NCBI GenBank assembly: GCA_015228935.1
Contig: JADGCO010000042.1
Location: 1-36,188 of the forward strand
DNA: 36,188 nt
Direction: 5' to 3'
Source: Magnetococcales bacterium
GTDB lineage: Bacteria; Pseudomonadota; Magnetococcia; Magnetococcales; DC0425bin3
Each line of letters starts with the position of its first letter. Position 1 is the first letter of the stretch. Below are positions 17,234-25,886 of the stretch, piece after piece. A program made the position numbers and the translations under genes. The notes beneath the pieces are model-generated. The model made no database searches and was not told the DNA's origin. It saw nothing but the letters and a program-made list of their open reading frames with translations.

Positions 17234-17881
17234 CTATTGCACCTTTTTCAGGGATTGCTCGATTTTTTCGGACATGGAAGAGATTTCGCTGATGACCCGA
17301 TCAATATCACCCGCCAACTCTCTGGCCACCCGGGCGGTGCTTTTGACCTCACCGGCCACCACGGCAAATCCCTTGCCGAACTCTCCGGCCCGGGATGCCT
17401 GAATGCCGGCATTGATGGCCAACACTTCCAGTTCGTTGGAAATTTTTTCGATACCGTGCAAGGTCTTGGAGACATCGCGCGTATTCCGGTCAATTTCCCG
17501 CCGCACGCCGGAAAGATCCCGGAAAACCTGCTGGTTGGTGGTGCCCCGCTGGTCCTCCAGGACTTCAAAGAACAGCAGCGTGGCACTGCCGCTGATGATT
17601 TCGCCCTGTTGCCTGTTGTCGGTGACCAGGGCCAGGGTTTCTGCGTCACCGGTGGCCTCGATGATGAAATCCACCGGAATGTTTTTCACGGCGGATTCAA
17701 TGTTGGTCAACGTCTTGATGCCCAACGCCTTGGCTCTGGTCATCCCTGGCGAGCCGGTATTGGTATCCACGACGTAGAGGAGTTCGACGCGCTGGCTTCC
17801 TGAGAACAGTTGCAGCAACCGGGCCGCATTGTCACTGCCGCCAACAAGGCCGATGGTCTTTTTTTGTTCGTTGCCTTCCAT
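17234..17881 (-). CDS. Rossmann-domain / MCP signalling-tip fusion
   Basis: A 215-residue cytoplasmic protein. Residues ~8-95 look like a nucleotide-binding Rossmann domain: IGLVGGSDNAARLLQLF, a VELLYVVDTNT strand, and VDFIIEATGD, as in NAD-binding domains of dehydrogenases. Residues ~135-200 carry the chemoreceptor hairpin tip (EVLAINAGIQASRAGEFGKG, then FAVVAGEV). The flanking methylation helices of full MCPs are short or absent, and there is no membrane segment. It could couple a cofactor or metabolite level to CheA/CheW, or be a degenerate receptor. Start at ATG 17881 has a GGGGG ribosome site; a TTG at 17896 is open. Confidence 0.75.
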   Translation of the reverse strand: MEGNEQKKTIGLVGGSDNAARLLQLFSGSQRVELLYVVDTNTGSPGMTRAKALGIKTLTNIESAVKNIPVDFIIEATGDAETLALVTDNRQQGEIISGSATLLFFEVLEDQRGTTNQQVFRDLSGVRREIDRNTRDVSKTLHGIEKISNELEVLAINAGIQASRAGEFGKGFAVVAGEVKSTARVARELAGDIDRVISEISSMSEKIEQSLKKVQ

Positions 17882-17924
17882 CCTTGAGACCCCCAAGTTA
17901 CAGGTAGCTCCAGATTCTGGTCAC

Positions 17925-17982
17925 AGGAGAACATTCCAGAGAAGCGCATGACCAGGAAAATATTCCAGAGAAGAGCATGACA
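17925..17982. repeat. Two tandem 29-bp repeats in a promoter region
   Basis: 17925-17953 and 17954-17982 share ATTCCAGAGAAG and GCATGAC, differing at a few positions. They lie between the divergent Rossmann/MCP gene and the lysine-tailed gene, so they may be operator sites for either; no known regulator motif is recognised. Confidence 0.55.
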
Positions 17983-18046
17983 TCGAATTTGGATTATGAT
18001 CACATTGCACGGTTCATGATAACCTTTCCTGAAGGGAAGTCTCAAC

Positions 18047-18508
18047 GTGCTGAAAGATTCTCAGCAATATTTATACCATCAAAACCAGTCATCAGAGGAG
18101 ACACGGCGCGTCTCTTCTGGTGCCGGACGCTGTCGGGAGGACGCTGTGTTCGACCTTGCACCTTTTGAAAATTTGCCATCCCTTTCCCGGGAGGATGCCG
18201 CCTGGCTGGTGGGCATGACCCCCGAGGCTTTTGACCGTTTCATGGAGAGCAGCGGCAATCTGGAGCGCAACAAGCCCATTGCCATTCTGGATTTGTTGCG
18301 TGCCGGCTTTACCCTGTTGGGACGCAAAGAGGCTCAGGCCGCCATGATGGGCCTGCAATTGAGCCGGGCACTGGAGCGGGAAAAGAGTCTGGCCACCACC
18401 CTGCAATCCCGGGTATTCGACGAACCCCTGAACCTGCCCGTCCCTGATACTTGTTTGACGGAACTGGAACCGGAAAAAAAGAAAAAAAAGAAGAAAAAAG
18501 ACCGTTGA
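18047..18508 (+). CDS. Uncharacterised protein with lysine-rich tail
   Basis: A 153-residue protein from GTG 18047, preceded by AAGGGAAG about 8 bases upstream. Not recognised. It is mostly helical (REDAAWLVGMTPEAFDRFMES, IAILDLLRAGFTLLGRKEAQAAMMG) and ends in a run of nine lysines encoded by an A-rich tract. The tract is prone to slippage, so tail length may vary. The segment LVGMTPEAFDRFM recalls helix-turn-helix or death-like helical bundles, but this is weak. The polybasic tail could bind nucleic acid or anionic membranes. No signal peptide is seen. Confidence 0.6.
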   Translation: MLKDSQQYLYHQNQSSEETRRVSSGAGRCREDAVFDLAPFENLPSLSREDAAWLVGMTPEAFDRFMESSGNLERNKPIAILDLLRAGFTLLGRKEAQAAMMGLQLSRALEREKSLATTLQSRVFDEPLNLPVPDTCLTELEPEKKKKKKKKDR

Positions 18509-18529
18509 CCAGGAATACCGCCCTGCAAT

Positions 18530-18706
18530 CTGTCTGAGAGGCTGTCTAATAACTTGTTAATTTCAAAAAACGAATGAAAAACTGGGATAGAGGTCCAGGA
18601 GGAAGCGGCTCTGCCCTTCCTCCTGGCGGGGTTTGGGGCTTAAGCCCCAATAAAATCTTTCTTTCCAATCTTTTTTGTCCAAGGGTTAATGGACAGCCTC
18701 TGACAG
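18530..18706. mobile_element. MITE-like element with terminal inverted repeats
   Basis: About 175 bp bounded by imperfect inverted repeats: left GAGGCTGTCTAATAA near 18537, right the complement of GAGGCTGTCCATTAA ending near 18700. Inside are a perfect 11-bp-stem hairpin (18595-18605 with 18616-18626) and the 14-bp palindrome GGGGCTTAAGCCCC (18635-18648). There is no transposase. The shape suits a non-autonomous insertion, or a dispersed hairpin repeat that could also end transcription of the upstream gene. Confidence 0.6.
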
Positions 18707-18764
18707 AATCCAACCAGGAAAAAAAGCAAAAAGCGAAAAAGATCGTCGAACAGGAGGCATACCC

Positions 18765-19709
18765 GTGTCAGAACACAATCGGTCAAAGACGCCGGCCATG
18801 GCGGGTTCATGGCCACATCACAACAAAAACGTTCCGCAACATCCGGCCTCTTTTCAGACCGCAGTCAAAAAAATTCAGCCGGGTTTGACCTCGATTCTGG
18901 TGCCTGTCTTCAACAATCTGCAATGTGTCACCCTCCTGTACCGGTCTCTGGCAGCCCAGACTGCCGATCAACCCATCGAGATGATTTTCATCGACAATCA
19001 CTCCACGGAAGCGGGCATGGATGAGTTTTACGACAACATTCGCCTTGACCCGCGAGTGACCGTCATTCGCAATGTTGGCAATCTGGGTTTCGGCAAGGCC
19101 AACAATTGCGGTTTGCAACAAAGCCACGGCGAATTCATTGCCCTGATCAATTCGGACATGTTTTTTTTCCAGCCATGGCTCTCTCCCATCCTGGACCATT
19201 TTGCCGGCGATCCACTTTGCGCTGCTGTGCAGGGTCTGATTCTGCTGCCCGACGAGGGAACGCCTTTATCCTCCTGGAAGACCCAAACCTGTGGTGCCCG
19301 GTTTGATGCAACCGGACTGCCTCAGTATCATCTGGCCGGTCAGTTGGCCGATGCGCCGGCAGTGCAATCCCTGCAAACCCTGGAGGCTTTCATGGGGACG
19401 GGGGTGGTGTTGCGCCGGTCGATTCTGGATGAAGTCGGATTTTTTGACGATTCCTATGACATTGTTTTCATGGAGGATACGGATCTTTCTCTGCGGATCA
19501 GTGCCGCAGGCTATCGTATCCATTTCGAACCCCGTGCCCGACTCATCCACCTGCACAGTGCCTCCATGCCCTACCTCTCCCAGGAGGAGTATGACCGTTC
19601 CCGTCATTTCAATCTGGCCCTTTTTCGCCGCAAATGGCCCCCACAGAAAATTCAGGAGATCCTCCTGGCCCAGGGATTTCGTTCCCCTGTTCACAATCCT
19701 GGTGCCTGA
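18765..19709 (+). CDS. Family 2 glycosyltransferase
   Basis: A 314-residue GT-A fold protein of the rhamnosyltransferase-like GT2 group. The donor-binding N-terminus is TSILVPVFNNLQCVTLLYRS, with FIDNHSTE and NVGNLGFGKANNCGLQQS. The DxD-like metal site is LINSDMF, and the acceptor motif is FFDDSYDIVFMEDTDLSLRI. The first ~40 residues are a low-complexity extension. The GTG start at 18765 has a perfect AGGAGG with 7-base spacing. No membrane helix. It probably builds a surface glycan, but no other glycan gene is adjacent on this strand; a MITE-like element lies just upstream. Confidence 0.88.
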   Translation: MSEHNRSKTPAMAGSWPHHNKNVPQHPASFQTAVKKIQPGLTSILVPVFNNLQCVTLLYRSLAAQTADQPIEMIFIDNHSTEAGMDEFYDNIRLDPRVTVIRNVGNLGFGKANNCGLQQSHGEFIALINSDMFFFQPWLSPILDHFAGDPLCAAVQGLILLPDEGTPLSSWKTQTCGARFDATGLPQYHLAGQLADAPAVQSLQTLEAFMGTGVVLRRSILDEVGFFDDSYDIVFMEDTDLSLRISAAGYRIHFEPRARLIHLHSASMPYLSQEEYDRSRHFNLALFRRKWPPQKIQEILLAQGFRSPVHNPGA

Positions 19710-19758
19710 TGGCATGGCCAAACGGGCTGCGCGCCTTCAGCCATGTTCCCTTGCCCAA

Positions 19759-19962
19759 TCAGCGATCTCTGCCGATGATCAAATTGGGGTTTGCCGGATC
19801 GATGACAGGCTCCACGGGTTTTTTGCCGGCCAACAGAGGTCCCAGGGTCTGGGACAGGGGTTTTTGACGCAGTGGTGCCTTTTCCTTGCTCCCGGTTGAA
19901 TATTCCTCTGCCTGTGTGGCCTCGGGCATCAACCGGCTCAGGTCAACATTCTGATTGCTCAT
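19759..19962 (-). CDS. Small uncharacterised protein
   Basis: A 67-residue hydrophilic protein, MSNQNVDLSRLMPEATQAEEY at the start and PANPNLIIGRDR at the end. ATG 19962 has GAGAGG 7 bases upstream; the longer open frame to 20175 is not supported because it overlaps the phosphatase gene. Not recognised. It lies 91 bp after the phosphatase stop on the same strand and could be the last gene of that operon, perhaps a small regulatory partner, but this is a guess. Likely disordered. Confidence 0.5.
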   Translation of the reverse strand: MSNQNVDLSRLMPEATQAEEYSTGSKEKAPLRQKPLSQTLGPLLAGKKPVEPVIDPANPNLIIGRDR

Positions 19963-20053
19963 GGATCGCCTCTCTTTTCCTGCCCCGGATATTGCGGACA
20001 ATGTGTCACCCGTCCACATCATGCCACACCAGAGCCGGCCTGCGCATCCATCT

Positions 20054-22666
20054 TCAGTGCCCGGTTCCGCCCGGTTCTGGTTGACCTGGCCGTGGGCATA
20101 CCGATGCCTGGCTGGCCCGGCCATGGGCATGCCAATCTGCCTCGGCAAACCGAAAGCCGATGACGGAGACATCATCGCGACGTTTTTCTTCTCCCTGGAA
20201 GGTGACCAGAGTCTGCCGGATCTGTTCTTTTTGTTCTGTCATGGGCAGATGTTGGAGGGAGAGCAGCAATTCCTTGAAGCGGTTTTTTCCGAAAGCCCGG
20301 CGGTTGGTGCCGCCGATCTGATCGAGCAGACCATCCGTGGTCATGAAGCAGCTTGAGCCTGGCAGGAGGGACAATTCATGGACATCGTAGGGTTGCGTGG
20401 CGTCAATACCACGATAACCAATTCCTTTTTTGTTCCCCTTGATGATTTGGACGCTGTTGTCGGCGACGATGAAGAGATCAAAGCGGGCACCGGCAAAGAT
20501 CAGCAGGTTTTTATGGGTCTGAACATGGCAGATCCCCAGCTCGATGCCATCGTCCGACTCACCCGTTTCCAGGTGTTGCCCGAGGGTGATCTGGATGAGC
20601 TGGTGCGTGCGGCGGATCAGGGCAGTCACATCACCTTCAGGTACCTCGGCCTTGGCCTGCCGCAGGGCACCCACGGCAATCAGGGTCATGAATGCCCCGG
20701 GAACGCCGTGCCCCGTGCAATCGCCCAGGAGCAGCAATATGCCGTTGCCCCAGGCATCACACCAATAGATGTCACCCCCCACCGTGTCGCGTGGTTCCCA
20801 GTAAACAAAATAATCAGAAAAAGTTTTGTCGAGAATGGCGGTATCGGGCAGCACGGAGCGTTGAATGCGGCTGGCGTACAGGATGCTGCCTGATATGACA
20901 TTCATGGCCTCGTTGCGTTCGTGCTGGATGCGTTTGCGTTCGGTGATGTCGCTGAACGAGACGACGGCACCGGCCATCTGTTCACCGTGACGGACCGGTG
21001 TGCAACGGTATTCGACATCCATGTGTGTGCCATCCATGCGCCAGAATACTTCATGATCAATATGGTAGGCGACACCATCGAGCATGGTTTTGAGCCACCG
21101 GCATGCTTCCAAGGGATAGGGTGTGCCATCGGCGGCGCTGTGATGGAACTTTTCGTGTGCATTCAGGCCGATCAAGGCATCGCCGGGGCAACCCAGCAGA
21201 ATGCTGGCCTGCGGGTTGGCAAAGGTGATCTGTCCGGCAAGGTCAACGCCCAACACCCCTTCGCCCACGGATTCCAGTAACAACCGGACGCGCTCTTCGC
21301 TTTCCCTGATGCGTTGGGCGGCTTCCAGTTCGATGGCCATCTGGGCGGCGGCCAGGCGTTCTCGTTCGACCATTTTGGCCAGGTCGCGTTTTTGCCGGCG
21401 TGCCTGGGTCAGAGAACCTCCCAGGAGTACAAGATAGAGGAGTGAGCCGCCTGCTCCCGGGGTGGCCGTGTCCAACAGCCATAAGGGTTGCCAATAGGCC
21501 CACCAGCCCATTCCCAAAGTGAGCGTTGTCAGGGTCAGGAAGAGTGCCAACCCCCCAAGTGGCGACAGGCGAGGAATCCCGAGCAACAAAAACAGTCCCA
21601 GGCATCCCAGCAGGGCGACTTCAGCCCGGTTGGCCCAGGGGGGGCGTTGCAGGATCTGCCCGGAAAATATGTTTTCCAAAAACTGGGCATGCACCTCGAT
21701 GCCAGGCATCGATTCATGCAGCGAAGTGACCGGATAATCCGTCAATCCAAGTCCGGTCACTCCCAGCAGAACCATGCGCCCCTCCAGGATATCGGCGGCC
21801 TTGCCGGAGAGGACATCGACTGCGGAGACAAACCGCTCCGGGACATGGGGGGTATAATGCACCCAGAATTTGCCTGAAGGAGCGCTGGGGATGATCAGGT
21901 CACCGATGCCAACCGACTCGATGCCATCCTTGCCAACGGAGAGATCGATCCAGGCGGCACCTTTGACCAGACGCAATACCTCAACTCCCAGAGAGGGCAT
22001 GACCTCCGTGCCGATGGCGGTTACCAGAGGCAGGGTGCGCACGAGGCCATCGCCATCCTTGTTGACGGAGACCACCCCATGGCCTGCCGCAACCTGATCG
22101 ATGACCGGCAGGGTGCGCAGAATGGACGGATGGTGATCGAGGAAGGGCAGGGGGGATGCGCCACGAACGCGCACCAGGGTTTTGGGACCACGGTCTGGTT
22201 TATGGTCATCCAAACCGGCAACACCGAGAACCACCGGGACCGTTTTGATGGAAGCGGCCAACAGGGCATCGTTGGCAGGCAGGGCCAGCAGGGCCTGTCG
22301 CTGAGCGGCAGAAAGATCGGGTTGGGAGAGTGCCCAGATTTCAGGAGAAAGGCGGTCCGGTTCCGGCCAGAGCAGGTCCACACCAACCGCCACCGCTTTG
22401 GCGGCAGAAATTTCATGGAGAAGTTTTGCCAGGATCGAACGGGGCCAGGGCCACTGTCCGACGGCCTTCAGGCTTGTTTCATCCACAGCCACAATGACGA
22501 CAGGAGAGGCATCCTGGGCACGTGGCAGCACCCGCTGATAGAGATCAAACCAGGCCAGACGCAAACCATGCAGCGGGGTGAATCCGCCCCACAGATGCAA
22601 CCCCATACCCAGTATCAGGAGTGCAATACCCGGTGCCACCCCGGAATGGCGGATCAAAAAGCCCAT
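20054..22666 (-). CDS. CHASE2-PAS-SpoIIE (PP2C) sensor phosphatase
   Basis: An 870-residue membrane receptor. Order: one N-terminal transmembrane helix (~11-30), a periplasmic CHASE2 sensor (~35-330, with FDLYQRVLPRAQ, DETSLKAVGQWPWPR and ILEGRMVLLGVTGLG), three transmembrane helices (~348-422), a short coiled coil, a PAS domain (~460-575), and a SpoIIE-type PP2C phosphatase (~590-842). Metal-binding motifs are present (VGGDIYW, GDCTGHGVPGAF, TDGLLDQ, RRDDVSVIGF). It probably dephosphorylates an anti-sigma-factor antagonist in response to envelope signals. Its ATG directly follows the OmpA-lipoprotein stop, indicating one operon with FecR. Confidence 0.92.
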   Translation of the reverse strand: MGFLIRHSGVAPGIALLILGMGLHLWGGFTPLHGLRLAWFDLYQRVLPRAQDASPVVIVAVDETSLKAVGQWPWPRSILAKLLHEISAAKAVAVGVDLLWPEPDRLSPEIWALSQPDLSAAQRQALLALPANDALLAASIKTVPVVLGVAGLDDHKPDRGPKTLVRVRGASPLPFLDHHPSILRTLPVIDQVAAGHGVVSVNKDGDGLVRTLPLVTAIGTEVMPSLGVEVLRLVKGAAWIDLSVGKDGIESVGIGDLIIPSAPSGKFWVHYTPHVPERFVSAVDVLSGKAADILEGRMVLLGVTGLGLTDYPVTSLHESMPGIEVHAQFLENIFSGQILQRPPWANRAEVALLGCLGLFLLLGIPRLSPLGGLALFLTLTTLTLGMGWWAYWQPLWLLDTATPGAGGSLLYLVLLGGSLTQARRQKRDLAKMVERERLAAAQMAIELEAAQRIRESEERVRLLLESVGEGVLGVDLAGQITFANPQASILLGCPGDALIGLNAHEKFHHSAADGTPYPLEACRWLKTMLDGVAYHIDHEVFWRMDGTHMDVEYRCTPVRHGEQMAGAVVSFSDITERKRIQHERNEAMNVISGSILYASRIQRSVLPDTAILDKTFSDYFVYWEPRDTVGGDIYWCDAWGNGILLLLGDCTGHGVPGAFMTLIAVGALRQAKAEVPEGDVTALIRRTHQLIQITLGQHLETGESDDGIELGICHVQTHKNLLIFAGARFDLFIVADNSVQIIKGNKKGIGYRGIDATQPYDVHELSLLPGSSCFMTTDGLLDQIGGTNRRAFGKNRFKELLLSLQHLPMTEQKEQIRQTLVTFQGEEKRRDDVSVIGFRFAEADWHAHGRASQASVCPRPGQPEPGGTGH

Positions 22667-23269
22667 TCAGCGAATATTGATTTCTGTACGTCGGTTGCGG
22701 GGTTCTGCCACTTCATCCCCGGTCTGGACCAGCGGTTCCCTTTCACCCCGTCCGGCGGCATCGATGGATTCGGGTTTGATTCCGAGTTCGACCAGAGATT
22801 TCATGACGGAATTTGCCCGTTTGAGAGCCAGCGTATCATTGCTCTGGACCGTGCCGACACGATCCGTATGGCCGATCACCGTGATTTCTGTCACGGGTCG
22901 CTTCTTGATTTCCTGGAAAATTTGTTCCCTCACCGGGACTGATTCCGGCGTCAATTCGGTACCTCCCTCCTTGAAATAGAGATTGAAGGATACCGGCGGA
23001 ACGGGGCGGGCAGCCAGGACGTTTGCGAATACACGTTCCACTTCATTGCGTTCCATGACAACAGCTTCCGCATTGCCACTGCCTGAGAGTTGTGTGGAGG
23101 CGTAGGCTTTATCCAGAACCAGGGATTGCCCGCCTTGTTGCACGACGACAGAACCGGTTTTACCGTTTTCGTCGGGAAGAACCACGATGAGATTTTTGCT
23201 GCCGCATGCAGAGAGGAGGAAGAGAAATGCCAGCAGGCCAGATTTGGTCAAGATGGAGTATGGGCGCAT
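22667..23269 (-). CDS. OmpA-family outer-membrane lipoprotein
   Basis: A 200-residue lipoprotein: MRPYSILTKSGLLAFLFLLSAC ends in the lipobox cysteine (Cys22), so it is lipid-anchored. The C-terminal OmpA/MotB domain carries EITVIGHTDRVGTVQSNDTLAL and GRGEREPLV...EPRNRRTEI, the peptidoglycan (diaminopimelate) binding site. ATG 23269 has AGGAAT upstream; the longer open frame to 23326 overlaps the fecR stop and is not used. It sits between FecR and the CHASE2 phosphatase and is probably a cell-wall-anchored part of an envelope sensor. Confidence 0.9.
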   Translation of the reverse strand: MRPYSILTKSGLLAFLFLLSACGSKNLIVVLPDENGKTGSVVVQQGGQSLVLDKAYASTQLSGSGNAEAVVMERNEVERVFANVLAARPVPPVSFNLYFKEGGTELTPESVPVREQIFQEIKKRPVTEITVIGHTDRVGTVQSNDTLALKRANSVMKSLVELGIKPESIDAAGRGEREPLVQTGDEVAEPRNRRTEINIR

Positions 23270-23291
23270 TGGAGATTCCTGAGCAGATATT

Positions 23292-23744
23292 TCAGTTTCC
23301 GGAGCTGACGACAAACTCGGTGCCACGGACTGCCAGCACCGATGTTCGGGTATTGATTTTCATGGCTTCCGGGGTTTGTTTGACAATTTTTCCCGATTTG
23401 ACTGCCAAGGTACCCTGGCGCAATGAGCTGTTGAAGACCCCCGCATGTGTTGTGCTGTTGAATTCAAATTTGTCCAGGGCCAACACGGTATCAGGTCCCA
23501 CGGCCATGGTGCTGTTGTCGATGAAGACAATGCCAACCGAACCGTCCCCCCCGGTGTGGATCACATCGGCCTGTTGCAGGGCATCCCCGGTTTTGAGGGG
23601 GGTCTTATTGTTGTTTTTTTCAATGAAAACAGCACCTTGTACATTTTTTACCTGGCCAATCCCGTTCGCATGGGCTGCTGTCATCATGGCAAGAAGAGTG
23701 AGGATTGTGATGGACACGGTCTTTGCGGGTGACGGGTATCCCAT
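23292..23744 (-). CDS. Secreted FecR-domain protein
   Basis: A 150-residue periplasmic protein with a signal peptide (TVSITILTLLAMMTAAHA) and one FecR domain (GAVFIEKNNNKTPLKTGDALQQADVIHTGGDGSVGIVF then RTSVLAVRGTEFVV). ATG 23744 has GGAGA close upstream; an ATG at 23756 is also in frame. FecR-domain proteins are common beside OmpA and CHASE2 proteins. Here it is the first of three co-directional genes with tight spacing. The 5' part is duplicated as a fragment at about 30520-30585. Confidence 0.85.
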   Translation of the reverse strand: MGYPSPAKTVSITILTLLAMMTAAHANGIGQVKNVQGAVFIEKNNNKTPLKTGDALQQADVIHTGGDGSVGIVFIDNSTMAVGPDTVLALDKFEFNSTTHAGVFNSSLRQGTLAVKSGKIVKQTPEAMKINTRTSVLAVRGTEFVVSSGN

Positions 23745-23806
23745 GGGAATCTCCATTTGAAAGAGAGGATTCGGTTTATGAAATAACGGACATATTTAGA
23801 AGATGT

Positions 23807-24715
23807 CTATCCCAGTTTTATTGCCTTTTCTTTTAACATCCTCATAAATTCACTAATTTCAGAATCAATCAGTTGATGGTCACAGATTTTTCTTGCCAAC
23901 TCCAACCTTCTGGGATCTGAGAATCCAAACCATTTGCAGAACCTCACCAAAAACAGTTTTCCATCGATCAAATAGTTAAGCTGGTCCCAGTGGTCTTCTG
24001 GAGTTCCAGTCTCATCATGCAAGAAGGATCGGATAGCTTTACATTTAATATCAATTTTTTCTTGTGCATCTGAAATGCCCTGTGTTTCAAAATACCGGAT
24101 AACGAGTGGTGTTAGACTCTGTATATCTGAATAATTTTGTTCGAAGAGAGGTTTTATCGGTATCCGATCATGCTCTATTAACACCAGATTGGCTGCTGTC
24201 ATCAGGATAGCTACAGCAGAAAAATCCAGGAGGCATTGGGCTGCGGCATTTGGTGAACAAGTAACGTTGCTTTTAACCTCGGCATCCTGCATCAGCTTAC
24301 CTACAGCAACCGGATGCAGAAGATAATTCTCTATTTCCCAACGTCGCAATACTTTAATGTAAGGGCCAACATGGGCAGCCGACTCGAAGGCAGCATGGTT
24401 TGATTCCAAGAATGCGTCCCAATTGGAACCACGACCCATGACTTGATCATTTAGAAGGACATCACGGTCTACAATACCAAATGCTGGGACGTTACAATCC
24501 CGATCCTTCTGTACACGATGAAAGACTTGAGAGGATCCGCCCCCACCGCCTTCTTGGGCATCTACCGACTGGAACTCAATCCATTCGCTCCAACCTCTGA
24601 ACCAACGTTCATGGAATATTTCCAAGTCTTCGCGGGATTCCAAGTACAGCATGATCCTGCTCGAATACTGCCTTCCAATTGCTTCTGGTTCATACATTGT
24701 CGAAAAATTTCCCAT
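23807..24715 (-). CDS. DUF4435 (TOPRIM-like) protein, PARIS AriB-like
   Basis: A 302-residue protein with DUF4435 features: acidic SRIMLYLESREDLEIF near residue 25, AFGIVDRDVLL (VDRD, residues 82-85), and the family's RRWEIENYLLHP. DUF4435 has a TOPRIM-like nuclease fold. In PARIS anti-phage systems such a protein (AriB) is the effector held by an ATPase (AriA); here the ATPase gene sits just upstream (23-bp gap). ATG 24715 has AGAGGAT 8 bases before it. The DNA is more A/T-rich than its neighbours, suggesting transfer. The PARIS-like reading is inference; another ATPase-nuclease system (OLD-like) is possible. Confidence 0.75.
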   Translation of the reverse strand: MGNFSTMYEPEAIGRQYSSRIMLYLESREDLEIFHERWFRGWSEWIEFQSVDAQEGGGGGSSQVFHRVQKDRDCNVPAFGIVDRDVLLNDQVMGRGSNWDAFLESNHAAFESAAHVGPYIKVLRRWEIENYLLHPVAVGKLMQDAEVKSNVTCSPNAAAQCLLDFSAVAILMTAANLVLIEHDRIPIKPLFEQNYSDIQSLTPLVIRYFETQGISDAQEKIDIKCKAIRSFLHDETGTPEDHWDQLNYLIDGKLFLVRFCKWFGFSDPRRLELARKICDHQLIDSEISEFMRMLKEKAIKLG

Positions 24716-24738
24716 CGGCTTTATCCTCTGGAAGAAGA

Positions 24739-25884
24739 TTAGATCTCATCGGTTTCAATTAGATGTCCACCCAAACGCAAGCCATGTTCACCAACTTTCA
24801 TATCTATGCCATACTGATCGATTAATTCACGAGAATGCGTCGTAACAATGATGGTGATATTAGGGTTGGCTGTGACAACTCGTTTGAGTGCTTGATAGAG
24901 GCGGTGTTGCAGCTTCGGGTGTAGATGGGCATCCAATTCGTCGATCAACACGAAACTGTTGCTGGTAAGGTGCAAATGGATTCGCAGCAATAGCTGCAAG
25001 AGGCTTTTTTCTCCGCTGGAAAGTTGGTCAAGACGATGGTGACCTTCCCCTGCTATGATACGTGCTTCCATATATTGGCGGCTTATGCTATCCAGAGCCT
25101 TATTGGTTCCGGTGAACACCAACTCGTTGAGCAGGACCTGCATAGCTTCATAACGACCATCGTTCAGCCAAGTCAGCCAGACAAGAACGTTGTCCAGACT
25201 GTGTTGCCATTGATCTCCGTGCAAGCCAAAACGATGCAGGGGGCGATAGAACCATTCGGGGGGACGACTGATGGATTGTGAGTCGTCGGAAACAGTGGGT
25301 ATATCTCGATAGGCATCGAAGTAGAGTAGCGAGGGGACAGTCATCGGATCTGGTCCGAAACTTTCGTAGACATTTTCCATCTCCAATTTGACCAAGCCCA
25401 GAAGCTCGTCCACCAGAGGTTCTTGGGATCTGACCTGCTTCCAATGCCCCCCTGGGGTACGGGACTAGGCGATGTGCATGTGTTCTTCGGTTTGTACTCG
25501 CTTCAGGTCACGTGCATTCCAGCTTCGGGTTTCATGGGGAGAACCACCCCCCGCAGCGAGGGTCAGAAGAACCTCTTTGACTTTGCCTTCCATTGTGACA
25601 GCAAGGCGCATGTCCAGTTGAGCACGTGCATCCGGATTCGACCACAACCGTTCATGGGGTGGTTTTGGGGTGAGGGAAGAATCCAGGATGTTCATCAGAG
25701 CGGCCATAGCCTCCAGGAGAGTGGTCTTGCCTCGTCCATTGGGCGAAATGAGCAAAAAAAAGTTGCAGCTCTCCCCCTCTTTATTGGTGAAGTCCAGATA
25801 AAATGGCTTGTCCTGAAACGGCCCCATGGCGAACAGAGTCAGAGCAACAGGGTGACAACTGCGAATAGACAAAGCGCGGTCCAT
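24739..25884 (-). pseudogene. AAA ATPase (AriA-like) split by an in-frame amber codon
   Basis: The ABC/SMC-like ATPase is continuous in one frame except for TAG at 25465-25467 (codon 140). The N-terminal half (25465-25884) has Walker A SPNGRGKTTLLEA. The C-terminal half (GTG start at 25413) has the signature LSSGEKSLLQLLL, Walker B FVLIDELDAHLHP and the TTHS switch. The sense codon was probably CAG. With the stop the protein cannot be whole; it may be a pseudogene, a sequencing error, two co-expressed fragments, or amber readthrough. It starts 2 bp after the FtsK-fusion stop and precedes DUF4435. Confidence 0.8.
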
Positions 25885-25886
25885 TC

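Noticed and set aside
16526-17803. 425-codon plus-strand open frame
   Set aside because: Overlaps anmK in another frame and the MCP-tip gene in antisense; no recognisable protein.
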